64,000 nucleotides of DNA from Paraburkholderia haematera (GCF_905220975.1 NZ_CAJNBK010000007.1:124001-188000); one strand, 5' to 3'. Positions 26,950 to 35,259 are shown, numbered from the stretch's first letter. Numbers and translations: made by a program. The notes: generated by a model not told the origin, from the sequence alone.

Positions 26950-28068
26950 TTAGAACCGATGCGTCATACCCACCGTCGCAAGAATCTGCTTGGTTCCGGG
27001 TGCCGTCACGGTCACGCCCGGCCAGCTCACCGTGGCGGTGCCGTTGTTCTTCATGTAACCCGCCCGCATGTACAGACTCGTCCGTTTGGATAGCGCATGG
27101 TCAGCCCCCAGTTCAATGCTCGACGTACTGTCATGCGCGCCACGCACGCTGCGTTGAACGCCCGCAATCGTGACCGTGTCGGCCGGGGTTGCCTGGATCG
27201 TCGCGCCCAGCTCCGCAATGCTCAGCGAATGACCGGTCCCCAGGTGGGCGGCCAATGACCCGTGCGCCGGGTCCTCCGCGCGATTGAATGAGTAGTTGAA
27301 CTGGAGGTTCACGATGCCGATCCGGTAGGCGAGGGCGCCGATGAAATGCTCGGTGCCCAGCAGGCTCAGCGAAGTAGGGAGGCCGGCGATGGTGACTTGT
27401 CCCGGATGCTGGTTCACGTACGCAAGACCCGCGTAGAAACCGTAGCCCGAGTAAGTGGCCGCCACGTTCAGCATGTTGCCGGTGGTGGCCGGCACGGGCT
27501 GGCTCACCGTGGCGGTGAACGCATACATGCCGTAAAACTTCAGGCCGTTCAGATCCGGGGATTGATACATGACCGAATTGCTGGCCCGCCCGGAATCGTA
27601 TTGCGTCGAGAGCGTATTCCGATCGACCGCGAGGACGTTGGCCGAAAACGGCGACAACACTTCGTTCGCGCGAAACGGATCGGACGGATAGATGACCCGG
27701 AAGCTCGGCTCGTACTGACGCCCCATGGTCAACGTACCGTATTTCGCGTCGCTCAGGCCGACCCATGCCTGACGATAGAAGAGCGCCGAGGTGTCGGCGA
27801 ACAGCCCGCCGTTGTTCACGTTAAAGCCCGATTCGACGTTGAACTGCGCCGACAGGCCGCCACCCAGGTCTTCCGTGCCCTTCAGGCCGAACAGGGAACC
27901 GGTCGAGCCGCCGCTCTTTTCGGCATACGAGTGGACGCCGCCGTTGTCCAGATACTGGATGTTCGCATCGACAACGCCGTACAAGGTCACACTCGACTCG
28001 GCGGCCGCGGCGCCACCGGCGGCAAGAATCAGCGTGGCTCCGCAAACGCCATGATTGATAAAACGCAT
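26950..28068 (-). CDS. Outer-membrane porin, Burkholderia trimeric type
   Basis: 372 aa. Signal peptide (about 1-23, ending GGAAAAE), then the family start SSVTLYGVVDANIQYLDNGG and a C-terminal strand ending in Phe (VGMTHRF). AGAGGAG about 8 bases upstream supports the ATG at 28068. Same family as the porin at 8261 but clearly different in sequence and length. It is isolated, with a ~400-bp upstream region. Confidence 0.9.
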   Translation of the reverse strand: MRFINHGVCGATLILAAGGAAAAESSVTLYGVVDANIQYLDNGGVHSYAEKSGGSTGSLFGLKGTEDLGGGLSAQFNVESGFNVNNGGLFADTSALFYRQAWVGLSDAKYGTLTMGRQYEPSFRVIYPSDPFRANEVLSPFSANVLAVDRNTLSTQYDSGRASNSVMYQSPDLNGLKFYGMYAFTATVSQPVPATTGNMLNVAATYSGYGFYAGLAYVNQHPGQVTIAGLPTSLSLLGTEHFIGALAYRIGIVNLQFNYSFNRAEDPAHGSLAAHLGTGHSLSIAELGATIQATPADTVTIAGVQRSVRGAHDSTSSIELGADHALSKRTSLYMRAGYMKNNGTATVSWPGVTVTAPGTKQILATVGMTHRF

Positions 28069-28467
28069 GCATGTCTCCTCTTTTTATATCCGCCTGTTAC
28101 GGACTTGATTGCACAGCCTTGCTGCAAGGGCGAGTGCGGTCTGGATTCATCGGCCCCGACCGGTCACGGTCAAAATGGCATGACCGTGCTAATTTCAAGC
28201 CAACTGACGGGATAAAGCCAGTGCATTGTTTTTATGAGAAGAGTGCAGAAACTGCATGAGATGGAGAGACCATGAAAACCTTGGCTAGCCCGGCGGAATG
28301 ACGCTGTTCGCCCATCGCGCCAACGACTTGCGAAGTCCCTTCCCGGCATGGCCTGCCGTCGATTGTTAAGGCGTATGCAACAGTGTTTTCAGGTGACGAG
28401 GCTGATCTGGCACGCCTGATTGCGCATAATTTCGGGATTGACAAAACGGTTAAAAATGTAGGCGAAT
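28069..28467. other. Intergenic region, promoters only
   Basis: About 400 bp between the divergent porin and lipoprotein genes. Short frames exist, but none has family character or a good ribosome site. The AT-rich stretch near 28190-28260 may hold the porin promoter. Nothing else is supported. Confidence 0.35.
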
Positions 28468-28839
28468 ATGTTCAACCCTGTCTCAGATCACAGGCTCGAT
28501 CAGGAGCGGGCAGCGCTCGCGCTGCGGCCCGGAAGCGCACTGTCGAGGCGGGCTCGCGCGCTTGTCGCGGCGCTGGCCGCGTGCGCCAGCCTGGCGGGAT
28601 GCGCATCGGCGACCGACGTGGTCGCCACTGACAAACCCGGCACTTACACGGTTGCGGCGAGCGCGACTGGCGGTCGGATGGCCTGGGCCCGCGCGCATGA
28701 ACAGGCAGTAAGCGAGGCGCGTGAGTTCTGCGAGCGTCGTGGCATGCAGATCAGTGTCACGACTGAAACGGTGAGCGGCGTGCAGATGATGACCGAGCAC
28801 GCATCGTCAGTGAGTTTCGAATGTCATCCGAAGTTCTAA
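28468..28839 (+). CDS. Putative lipoprotein, 123 aa
   Basis: I do not recognise the family. After a long basic N-region, a hydrophobic segment leads to a lipobox (SLAGC, Cys at about residue 45). The mature part is ~78 aa with two further cysteines (EFCERRG, FECHPKF) that could form a disulphide. The pattern (AxxxAxxxAREFCxxRG...SVSFEC) resembles small uncharacterised lipoproteins common in Burkholderiaceae. Anchoring in the outer membrane is inferred from the lipobox. Confidence 0.6.
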   Translation: MFNPVSDHRLDQERAALALRPGSALSRRARALVAALAACASLAGCASATDVVATDKPGTYTVAASATGGRMAWARAHEQAVSEAREFCERRGMQISVTTETVSGVQMMTEHASSVSFECHPKF

Positions 28840-28869
28840 AAAAACGCGCCAGCCGGTGAGGGCGGCGCG
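28838..28869 (-). terminator. Rho-independent terminator for the cupin gene
   Basis: Read on the minus strand: stem CGCGCC / GGCGCG followed by seven T. It lies between the convergent lipoprotein and cupin genes and serves the leftward cupin transcript. Confidence 0.6.
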
Positions 28870-28911
28870 GCGGGATGTGCGCGAGAGGCGTCTGCCTCTC
28901 ACACGACGCAC

Positions 28912-29343
28912 TCACTGCTTGTCGAACGTGACCAGATTTTTATCCTTCGTGTCCGCCACAAAAATAGCTAGCAGCTTCGCGGGTTGCGTATCGCTCGCGT
29001 TTTCGCTGACCGTATGATGCGCGCCGGGCTTTTCGGTCCAGTGTTCGCCCGCATGAAAGACGCGCACTTCGCCGTCGTTGACACGGCTGCGGATCGCACC
29101 TGAGAGAACATAGCCGACCACAAAGGCCTGTCCATGCCGATGCGGTAGCGACTTGCCTCCGGGCGCATAGTCGACGACAAGCGCCGTCATCGTTTTGCCC
29201 GGAACGTTGGCGATTGCCTCGGTAAACGCCGGCGTAATCGTTTCCTGTGTAGCGGCTGCATCGGCGGCGAATACGGTTTCGGAGATTCCCGCGACGGCAA
29301 GACCGGCGAGCGCTGCCGTCGCGATAAGCGTACGAATATTCAT
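28912..29343 (-). CDS. Secreted cupin-domain protein
   Basis: 143 aa. A Sec signal peptide (1-26, ending VFAAD) precedes a single cupin barrel. Motif 1 is GKSLPHRHGQAFVVGYVLSG with metal ligands His, His and a Gln/Glu position. Motif 2 is HAGEHWTEKPGAHHTVSEN. Likely periplasmic metal-binding protein; function unknown. It is on the same strand as the AhpD-like gene, 100 bp downstream of it, so the two may share oxidative-stress-related expression. Confidence 0.8.
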   Translation of the reverse strand: MNIRTLIATAALAGLAVAGISETVFAADAAATQETITPAFTEAIANVPGKTMTALVVDYAPGGKSLPHRHGQAFVVGYVLSGAIRSRVNDGEVRVFHAGEHWTEKPGAHHTVSENASDTQPAKLLAIFVADTKDKNLVTFDKQ

Positions 29344-29447
29344 GCGACTACTCCTGGCTCAACGCCATAGCATCGTTGTTCTGTTTTAAAAGTGAGGCCG
29401 GCTCCGGCTTCGCCGGAGCGGCCCCGTTCGCCGCGCCAGCGGTATGC

Positions 29448-29885
29448 TCAGGCTGGCAACTTGCGAAACGCGATCGCGAAGCGGTTCCACGCGTTGATGG
29501 CGGAGATCAGCAGTGTCAGGTCGACCAGTTCCTCGTCGCTGAAATGCGGGCGTACGGCTTGCCACACAGGGTCGGGTACATGTTCTTGCGACACCAGCGT
29601 GAGCGCTTCGGTCCATTCGAGGGCGGCGCGTTCACGGTCGGTGAAGAAGGGCGTTTCACGCCAAACCACGACGGTCGCCAGGCGCCGCTCGGATTCGCCG
29701 CCTTTGCGGGCGTCGGTGGTGTGCATATCGACGCAGAACGCGCAGCCGTTGATCTGCGACGCGCGCAGACGGACCAGTTCAGTCAGCGATTTTTCGAGGG
29801 CCGATTTGCCGATGCGTTCTTCGACGCCGACCAGCGCCTTGATGGCGGCGGGGTTGGCTTTGTAGAAGTCGAGGCGTTGTTCCAT
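29448..29885 (-). CDS. Carboxymuconolactone decarboxylase / AhpD-like alkylhydroperoxidase
   Basis: 145 aa. All-helical AhpD fold with the CxxC-x3-H redox site in NGCAFCVDMHTTDARKGGES. It probably reduces peroxides with thiols in the cytosol. The length and the pattern (MEQRLDFYKANPAAIKAL at the start, LTLLISAINAWNRFAIAFR at the end) match the Atu0492-like subfamily. Confidence 0.88.
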   Translation of the reverse strand: MEQRLDFYKANPAAIKALVGVEERIGKSALEKSLTELVRLRASQINGCAFCVDMHTTDARKGGESERRLATVVVWRETPFFTDRERAALEWTEALTLVSQEHVPDPVWQAVRPHFSDEELVDLTLLISAINAWNRFAIAFRKLPA

Positions 29886-30019
29886 GATTCACTCCTTGAT
29901 GGGTTGGCCTCACTCAGTGGGCCGGCGAGTGAAGATTAGGACGCTAACTGGCCTTATTAAATAGCCAGTTTTGTCAATTTTCAGGTAGCCATTTTTGGAG
30001 AGTGAATCTGCCCGGCACA

Positions 30020-30250
30020 CTAGCGTGCTGCGGGTGTTGCATCCGGTATCGGTGGGCGAAGCGGACGCGGCGTACCGGAATGAACGCGGGCGGGCAAAGT
30101 CATCGGCCCCCAACCCGCAGCGACCTTTGCCAAGCTCAGGTCCGTGTCTTTCAAATGGGCGTTAATGAAGGCCTTGGCCTGCTCGAACCGGGCACATCGG
30201 GACGTCGTGGTATTTGTGCGGTTCTTGTCTGAATTGGCACGGGCAAGGCG
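30020..30250 (-). pseudogene. Remnant of an AraC/XylS-family regulator
   Basis: On the minus strand at about 30193-30107 the translation reads ARFEQAKAFINAHLKDTDLSLAKVAAG, the first helix-turn-helix of an AraC-family C-terminal domain. The expected continuation (GMSPRYLHRLF-like) appears only in another frame and decays (FARPRSFRYAASASPTD), and no N-terminal domain is present upstream. I read it as a frameshifted 3' fragment. The rest of 29886-30416 holds nothing else recognisable. Confidence 0.45.
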
Positions 30251-30416
30251 CAGATTGGCTCGCCTCGAGTCCGCGGGCAGCACTGGTTCAGGCAAGACCA
30301 GGAAAAATCGGATCATTCGGTAAACCACAGGACGTGCAGCACATCCGGTTATGCAGCAATGGACGATACTGAATCCCTTCTTTGGCCAGTTTGGCCTCGA
30401 TAGGGAACTGCAAAAC

Positions 30417-30695
30417 ATGAACTGGATCGTTTACTGCACCGATAAGCTTGGTGCGCATGGGCTTCGCGATGCCAATACGCCGAAGCATCGTGCCTATCTG
30501 GAGACCAGGCCGATCGTTCTTGTCACCTCCGGTCCGCTGGTGGACGACGCTGGTGAGAAAAAGATCGGCAGCTTCTTTCTGGTGGAAGCGCAAACACGCG
30601 AGGAAGTCGAGGCGTTCAATCGTAACGATCCGTTCTTCGCGCTGGGACTTTGGGACGAAGTCAGAATTCACCGTTTTCATCGCCGTGTGGGCTGA
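30417..30695 (+). CDS. YciI-like (YCII/DGPF) domain protein
   Basis: 92 aa from the ATG at 30417; an upstream in-frame ATG at 30351 adds non-family sequence. The YciI pattern is clear: HRAYLETRP, GPLVDDAGEKKIGSFFLVEAQTREEVEAFNRNDPFF, and the final LWDEVRIHRF. Members form dimeric ferredoxin-like folds with a His-Asp pair; the biochemical role is unknown. This is the last host gene before the prophage. Confidence 0.8.
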   Translation: MNWIVYCTDKLGAHGLRDANTPKHRAYLETRPIVLVTSGPLVDDAGEKKIGSFFLVEAQTREEVEAFNRNDPFFALGLWDEVRIHRFHRRVG

Positions 30696-31151
30696 CCGAA
30701 TTCTCGCCTCGCGTTGCACCGGCAAGGAAACGAACCGGTAGTTCGAACAGAGCATCACATAAGCCCATGCCGGGCGACGCGCCGATGGCAAAGAACGCGT
30801 TTTCGAGCAGGGCATGGCGCGATCGGAAGCACGGGACGCGGTGGTCGCGGGTGTCCCGCTGCGCGTTCATTAACAAAATTTAATGAGCATCCGGCGGCTC
30901 GACCGTTGCGTGAAGCGCGGCGGCGCCGGGCCGGTCCGGTCCGGTCCGGTCCGGTCCGGGAGCATCGACAGTCAACGTGCTGTTCCGTCTGAGTTCAGAA
31001 CAACGCCAGTGCCGCTGTTGCCGTTCGCCATCGGGGATGATGTGTACTACATGTGCCGCCAATTCATGTTGGCCCGCGGCTTGGCCGGTTCGCAGCGGTT
31101 CGCGTCCTTTAATTGACATAATATAAAGAAGTTCTCTAACTAAAGCTGGCG
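30696..31151. other. Junction region between host and prophage; pentamer tandem repeat
   Basis: 456 bp without a credible gene. It contains a perfect tandem pentamer (CCGGT x5 at 30931-30955, then CCGGG), a small AT-rich inverted repeat CATTAA / TTAATG (about 30867-30884) and an AT-rich tract at 31108-31140. The left prophage attachment site should lie in or near this interval, but no tRNA gene or core repeat is recognisable from one end alone. Confidence 0.4.
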
Positions 31152-31481
31152 TTACACCTGCGGGACCCAAGCCCCACAAGCGTTAGAGGGTAGCGCCAGC
31201 CACCGAAAACCCTTGGAAAATTTTTCCAGGAGACCAGACCAAACAGCGCGTGCCTCATCACTTTTCGCGCGCTCGATTTGCATCGCAAAAAGAATCTCTG
31301 CCGGATCGATTTCGCACAGATGGGCAAGTTTGATCGCCATCGCGTCATCAAAATGGCTACGGCCCTTGCGGTAGTTCGTGATGCCAGAAGGGCTCACGCC
31401 AAGCAACTTCGCAAGCGCGTAGTCGGACGGAAGGTCCCGCTTGATCTTCGCTAGATCAAGGTAGTGATCGCAGCTCTTCAT
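31152..31481 (-). CDS. Phage HTH repressor-type regulator
   Basis: 109 aa. A Cro/CI-like helix-turn-helix occupies residues ~15-60 (SDYALAKLLGVSPSGITNYRKGRSHFDDAMAIKLAHLCEIDPAEI). The C-terminal part resembles small phage regulators (DUF3693-like). It is transcribed leftward, opposite to the replication genes, and its promoter region carries four identical-consensus palindromes, so it is the probable lysogeny repressor. P2 C protein is of similar size but I see no direct similarity. Confidence 0.75.
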   Translation of the reverse strand: MKSCDHYLDLAKIKRDLPSDYALAKLLGVSPSGITNYRKGRSHFDDAMAIKLAHLCEIDPAEILFAMQIERAKSDEARAVWSGLLEKFSKGFRWLALPSNACGAWVPQV

Positions 31482-31514
31482 GGAAAAACCCCTTTAATTT
31501 CAACCCGAAGCAAA

Positions 31515-31592
31515 GGTACTGCAAGTACCTTGCTAGTGCAATATGCAAGAAACTTGCAATTGCAAGGTACTTGCATGCTGCAAGAGTCTTGC
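31515..31592. promoter_or_regulatory. Operator array of the lysogeny switch (4 x GCAAGNNNCTTGC)
   Basis: Four 13-bp palindromes of form GCAAG-N3-CTTGC lie at 31521-31533, 31545-31557, 31562-31574 and 31580-31592. Centres are 24, 17 and 18 bp apart. Overlapping symmetry (GGTACT-GCA-AGTACC at 31515-31529; CTTGCAATTGCAAG at 31553-31566) adds to the array. It lies between the leftward repressor gene and the rightward early genes, the place of a CI/Cro-like switch. Confidence 0.75.
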
Positions 31593-31715
31593 ATTATGCT
31601 TGCGCCTGTCGCCCGGCAACCGGTTCCCAACCCCGCCGGTGCTGGAATAGCTACCCAGCCGCCGGGCGAGTTTTACGCCGTACATCGTTCAAGGGGTTGA
31701 ACAAGGGGAAGTCAA

Positions 31716-31877
31716 ATGCAGCACATTTCGTTACAAGTCACACATTCTGGTTACAGACCGGCCGCGCTTAAGCGACAGGTTGTAGACGCTGCATGGCGTG
31801 CGCTTATGGACTCAATGCAGAAAATTCTTCGCAAGCGGACTTCGAGTGCGACGGGCGGTCTGGCAGGGGCGGACTGA
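31716..31877 (+). CDS. Small phage early protein, 53 aa
   Basis: First rightward reading frame after the operator array, with GGGGA five bases before the ATG. It is basic (RPAALKRQVVDAAWRALMDSMQKILRKR would be helical). Its position is that of a Cox/Cro-type regulator, but no HTH is evident. Not recognised. Confidence 0.5.
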   Translation: MQHISLQVTHSGYRPAALKRQVVDAAWRALMDSMQKILRKRTSSATGGLAGAD

Positions 31878-31984
31878 GCCGGTGAATTGCCGGCTCCAAT
31901 TGTCAGCCTCATTAAAGCGTGGCGGATAGACGCGAACGCCACGCCTTGATAACTACAGAGAACCAGTACCGAAGTGGAGATTTA

Positions 31985-32164
31985 ATGTTGTCTATGAATC
32001 GGACTACTAACGTGATGGGCGACGAATCCGATGCGATTCGCCGCGAGTTGAATGCACACAATGAGGCGCAGCGCGCACGCTACCGGGCGCGCTGCGCAAG
32101 CATGTTTGTGATGCAAGCACGCCAACAAGCGCGCACGTACCTGACTGCCGTGGGTGTCGCATGA
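31985..32164 (+). CDS. Small phage protein, 59 aa
   Basis: GGAG eight bases before the ATG at 31985 makes this start better than the ATG at 31919. Charged, helical, Arg/Ala-rich (NAHNEAQRARYRARCASMF). The stop overlaps the next start (ATGA), so the early genes from here form one translationally coupled operon. Function unknown. Confidence 0.5.
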   Translation: MLSMNRTTNVMGDESDAIRRELNAHNEAQRARYRARCASMFVMQARQQARTYLTAVGVA

Positions 32165-32382
32165 CGGACGTTGATATTGAACAGGCGCAGCCGCGAACGG
32201 TGGCGCCGGGTGTCGTTGAGTGTGGTCCGTATTTTGAACGGCACGCGCGCGGCGGTTATTTCATGGTAGGGCGACGTCAGATCCACTGGTACGAGGAAAC
32301 CGCGCCGCTCAGCTCGTCATACCTACTGACGCGTGACGAGGCGCTTGGCGCCGCGCTGCATGAGACACAAGGGCGCGAGTGA
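32161..32382 (+). CDS. Small phage protein, 73 aa
   Basis: Coupled to both neighbours by 4-base overlaps. Contains an aromatic core (GPYFERHARGGYFMVGRRQIHWYEETAP). Not recognised; the compact operon context supports it as a real gene. Confidence 0.55.
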   Translation: MTDVDIEQAQPRTVAPGVVECGPYFERHARGGYFMVGRRQIHWYEETAPLSSSYLLTRDEALGAALHETQGRE

Positions 32383-32597
32383 ATCCCGAAATCGCTCCCA
32401 ATGAGAAAAGACCCAGCCGTGGAGAGTTGATTGAAGACCTCGCGGCGTTTGGGGTCGGGGCGGGGGTGCTGGTACCCCCGTTCGTCGTTTACGCCCCGCC
32501 GCGTACCGCGCATGCGGACAGGGCTGCGGCCCGTGCGTTGGATGAATTGCGGCCCCTCCTAAACAAACTGGCACGGCGCCGCCGGGTCATTCGGTAG
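32379..32597 (+). CDS. Small phage protein, 72 aa
   Basis: GTG start overlapping the previous stop (GTGA). A short hydrophobic stretch in the middle (FGVGAGVLVPPFVVYA) lies between acidic and strongly basic ends (KLARRRRVIR). Not recognised. Confidence 0.5.
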   Translation: MNPEIAPNEKRPSRGELIEDLAAFGVGAGVLVPPFVVYAPPRTAHADRAAARALDELRPLLNKLARRRRVIR

Positions 32598-32605
32598 GAA
32601 ATTTC

Positions 32606-32749
32606 ATGAAGAAACGGAACCTCGATAAGCCAATGCCGTTGTGGGCAATCTGGCTGATTTCGGTCGTTGCAATCCTCGCGTGGTGTGGTGTGCATGGGGA
32701 GACGCAAGACCAGGAGGCCGCCTCGGCGCGGCCCTACGTTTGTAGCTGA
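32606..32749 (+). CDS. Small single-span membrane protein, 47 aa
   Basis: TAGGAA six bases before the ATG. Basic N-terminus MKKRNLDK, then one transmembrane helix (LWAIWLISVVAILAWCGV) and a short polar tail. Its role in the prophage early operon is unknown. Confidence 0.5.
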   Translation: MKKRNLDKPMPLWAIWLISVVAILAWCGVHGETQDQEAASARPYVCS

Positions 32750-32767
32750 TAGGCGAGGGAACAGGGA

Positions 32768-32938
32768 ATGTACGTCTATATCGAATCAGAGCGAGTCCAA
32801 GGCGACGACGGATTTACCCGTGTCAATTACACCGTGGGTTTCTATGACCCGTCCGGCGAGTGGCGGCCGGAATCCGATCACGGTTCACCACAAGAAGCGG
32901 CCCGCCGGGTGGCGTGGCTGAACGGCAAACCTGCCTGA
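32768..32938 (+). CDS. Small phage protein, 56 aa
   Basis: AGGGA just before the ATG. Beta-rich start (MYVYIESERVQ), then TVGFYDPSGEWRPESDH and an Ala-Arg helix ending VAWLNGKPA. This type of ORF is common directly upstream of gpA in Burkholderia P2-like phages; function unknown. Confidence 0.55.
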   Translation: MYVYIESERVQGDDGFTRVNYTVGFYDPSGEWRPESDHGSPQEAARRVAWLNGKPA

Positions 32939-32956
32939 GCGCGCGGCAAGTAAGCG

Positions 32957-34747
32957 ATGTGGATCTACGCCAACGCCGTTGCGACTGAACTGCCGAAGCT
33001 GCCCGATGTGCAGAAGGCACGTAAGCGCCTCCCATATAAATGGTATCGCCGAGCATATCGCACGGCCGAGGGCGCCGGTCGAGAGAGCGCTCGCAAGAGC
33101 GGTGCGCCGAATCTTTTCGACATGAATGCCGCCGCGCGCACCATGGCCGCGTTTGTGGGCGAACACGCGCCTGATTCCATGCCAGTGCGCCCCGATGCAT
33201 CCGATTACGAAATCTGCATGAAGGCGCGCACGCTCGCCAACGATTTTGTTCTTCGTGCGCTCGGACTCGACGCCAATCAGGCGCTCGTAGTCGCGGCCCG
33301 CACATGCGCCGCATATGGTGTGCCAATGCCGGCATTCGATGAACCGGCGCAACAGGTGCTACGTGTGAAGTGCGAACTGTGGTGGCGGCGGCAACTAAGG
33401 CGCCTGCATATCCGGTCGCTGGAACATTCGAATATCCGCCTGCATTACGTTCACTACAAGGCAGAGCCGTACGCGAGCGATGAAGCCGTGCGCCGGCGCA
33501 TTGCGCAGAACCGACGCAACGCGGCCACGCTCGAAGCTGTCACGCTAGAAAACGAACTCGGCCACCGTTTCACGCTCGCCGAGCTGGCAGCAAAGAGCAT
33601 TTCCAACAAGGCACTTAAGCGCGGCGAGCTGATGACGCGCCTACGCGGTTGTGAAGATCTCGCAGTCGCGGCCCACTTTGAAGGCGTGATGTTCACGCTT
33701 ACTTGCCCGAGCCGTTTTCATGCCATCCGGCAATTGGGCAACGGCATCCGGTTCATTCCGAACAAAAAATACAGCGGCGCCTCGGCCCGCGATGGGCAGG
33801 TGTATTTGCGAAAGGTGTGGGCGCGGATTCGTGCGCAGCTCAAGCGCGAGGGCGTGACCTATTTCGGCATGCGCGTGGCAGAGCCGCACCACGACGCTAC
33901 CCCGCATTGGCACGGCCTGATTTTCTCGAACGATGTAGACCGCGTTTGCGCGGTGATGCGCGCCCACGGCCTGCGCGATTCGGGCAACGAGGCAGGGGCA
34001 CAGGAACGGCGTGTGAAGTTTGAGCGAATCGACAGCGCCAAAGGCTCGGCAGTTGGCTACATCGCGAAGTACATCGCCAAGAACATCGACGGCCATGCAG
34101 TCGGCGACCACAAGACGCAAGAGGGCTATATCGTCCAAGCGGATATGTGGGGCGAAGACGAAATTACACCATCGCAACGCGTGGAAGCTTGGGCCGCGCT
34201 GTGGGGCATTCGCCAGTTCCAGCAGTTCGGCGGTGCGCCTGTTGGCGTGTGGCGTGAGCTGCGGCGTGTGAAGGCTGAAGACCTGCCGACCGCCGAAGAA
34301 TCCCCCGCAATCGTGGCGGCATGGCATGCGGCACAGAAGACCGATACCCATAAAGCGGATTGGGCGCAATACGCGCGCGCCATGGGCGGCGTTGCCGGCG
34401 AAGAACGCCTCATTTACGTGAAGCGCACCACGCAGCACAGGGAAGGTCGCTACGGAATTGCGCCGGTCAAAGTACCGCACGGCGTGGCGGCAACGGGTAT
34501 TGCCTACATCGTGGACGGTATGTGTGCGTACTCGAAAGAAACAGAGATTTTTGTTCCGGCTACTCGCTACGAGTGGCGGAAGGTTGAGCGCAGCGGCGAA
34601 GCCGCGAGCACTCGGACTTGTGTCAATAACTGTACGCGCAGCGTTCGGCCAGGGGTGGCCGATCCGATTGCGCAGATGGATCGCAGCAACGAAATCAGCG
34701 TCGGTGGGGAAGGGGACGGCGCGAAATGGGGTCAATGGAATCTGTAG
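32957..34747 (+). CDS. A: Phage replication initiator, HUH endonuclease (P2 gpA family)
   Basis: 596 aa. It nicks the phage origin and starts rolling-circle replication. The metal-binding HUH motif is His317-Trp-His319 in PHWHGLIF. The paired catalytic tyrosines are Tyr368 and Tyr372 in GYIAKYIAKNI, the YxxxY form of superfamily I Rep proteins. The N-terminal ~230 residues are the family's helical region. P2 gpA (761 aa) is longer; here the C-terminal extension is short. In P2 the origin lies inside gene A, so the same may hold here. Confidence 0.9.
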   Translation: MWIYANAVATELPKLPDVQKARKRLPYKWYRRAYRTAEGAGRESARKSGAPNLFDMNAAARTMAAFVGEHAPDSMPVRPDASDYEICMKARTLANDFVLRALGLDANQALVVAARTCAAYGVPMPAFDEPAQQVLRVKCELWWRRQLRRLHIRSLEHSNIRLHYVHYKAEPYASDEAVRRRIAQNRRNAATLEAVTLENELGHRFTLAELAAKSISNKALKRGELMTRLRGCEDLAVAAHFEGVMFTLTCPSRFHAIRQLGNGIRFIPNKKYSGASARDGQVYLRKVWARIRAQLKREGVTYFGMRVAEPHHDATPHWHGLIFSNDVDRVCAVMRAHGLRDSGNEAGAQERRVKFERIDSAKGSAVGYIAKYIAKNIDGHAVGDHKTQEGYIVQADMWGEDEITPSQRVEAWAALWGIRQFQQFGGAPVGVWRELRRVKAEDLPTAEESPAIVAAWHAAQKTDTHKADWAQYARAMGGVAGEERLIYVKRTTQHREGRYGIAPVKVPHGVAATGIAYIVDGMCAYSKETEIFVPATRYEWRKVERSGEAASTRTCVNNCTRSVRPGVADPIAQMDRSNEISVGGEGDGAKWGQWNL

Positions 34748-34761
34748 AGCGAGGAATTCCC

Positions 34762-35025
34762 ATGACACAAATGAAGATCGATTGCCCGTGCTGCGGCGGC
34801 GAAATTGACGCACGCCATACCGAAGGTCTTTCTACAACGCTGCGGCGCATGTACTTCGTTTGCGAGGACTGCGGCTATCGCACCCCGGCGGGCTTTGAAA
34901 TCCTGTTCTCACTGTCGGCGTCGTCCAGGCCGCGCGAAGGCGTGTCGCTCGAAGTGCGGCCGTCGCCGACGCTGCGCGGCGCGGTCAACGCGCGCACAAC
35001 GATGAATCGGGAGAAACGGCCGTGA
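34762..35025 (+). CDS. Ogr/Delta-like zinc-finger activator 1
   Basis: 87 aa from the ATG at 34762, preceded by GAGGAA. The finger is CPCCGGEID-RH-...-FVCEDCGYR: two CxxC pairs about 30 residues apart, as in P2 Ogr and P4 Delta, with the conserved R-H and RMYFVCED features. Ogr proteins activate the phage late promoters by recruiting RNA polymerase alpha. Here the gene follows gpA rather than D as in P2. Confidence 0.7.
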   Translation: MTQMKIDCPCCGGEIDARHTEGLSTTLRRMYFVCEDCGYRTPAGFEILFSLSASSRPREGVSLEVRPSPTLRGAVNARTTMNREKRP

Positions 35026-35234
35026 GATTCACAATCGCTTGCCCGCATTGCGACGCTCGCGGCATTGCGCGCGCGATGGAAAAGAAGTCGGCGACGGATT
35101 GGGAAATTGACTTTCAGTGCGATGACGTGACGTGCGGTCACACGTACCGCACGAAGCTCGAAATGTTCCCGCCTGAACTGCCTATACCTAAGCGGCAACG
35201 GCGAAGCAACACTGAATTGCAGTTTGATCTTTAA
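35022..35234 (+). CDS. Ogr/Delta-like zinc-finger activator 2
   Basis: 70 aa, GTG start overlapping the previous stop (GTGA). CPHCDARG-...-FQCDDVTCGHTYRTKLE has the Ogr spacing, including the C-x4-C second pair of canonical Ogr (CxNxxCGH). It is closer to Ogr than its neighbour. Two tandem copies suggest either a heteromeric late activator or a duplicated gene in which one copy has taken another role. Confidence 0.7.
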   Translation: MRFTIACPHCDARGIARAMEKKSATDWEIDFQCDDVTCGHTYRTKLEMFPPELPIPKRQRRSNTELQFDL

Positions 35235-35259
35235 CCAGCTCCAAGGGGAGCGAAACGGA

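Noticed and set aside
30288..30815. 175-codon minus-strand frame over the YciI-like gene
   Set aside because: It is antisense to a clear YciI-family protein and has no recognisable domain.
30931..30960. CCGGT tandem pentamers as a phase-variable coding repeat
   Set aside because: No credible gene spans it. It is listed only as a simple repeat in the junction region.
31111..31136. AATTGACATAATATAAAG resembles the XerD half of a dif site, suggesting Xer-mediated prophage integration
   Set aside because: The XerD-like arm fits a dif consensus fairly well, but the XerC-like arm does not match, and nothing else supports Xer use.
31515..31592. Repeated TTGCA-rich units that could be taken for a small CRISPR array
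   Set aside because: The units are 13-bp palindromes with 4-11 bp between them, far too short for repeat-spacer structure, and no cas gene is present; they are operators.
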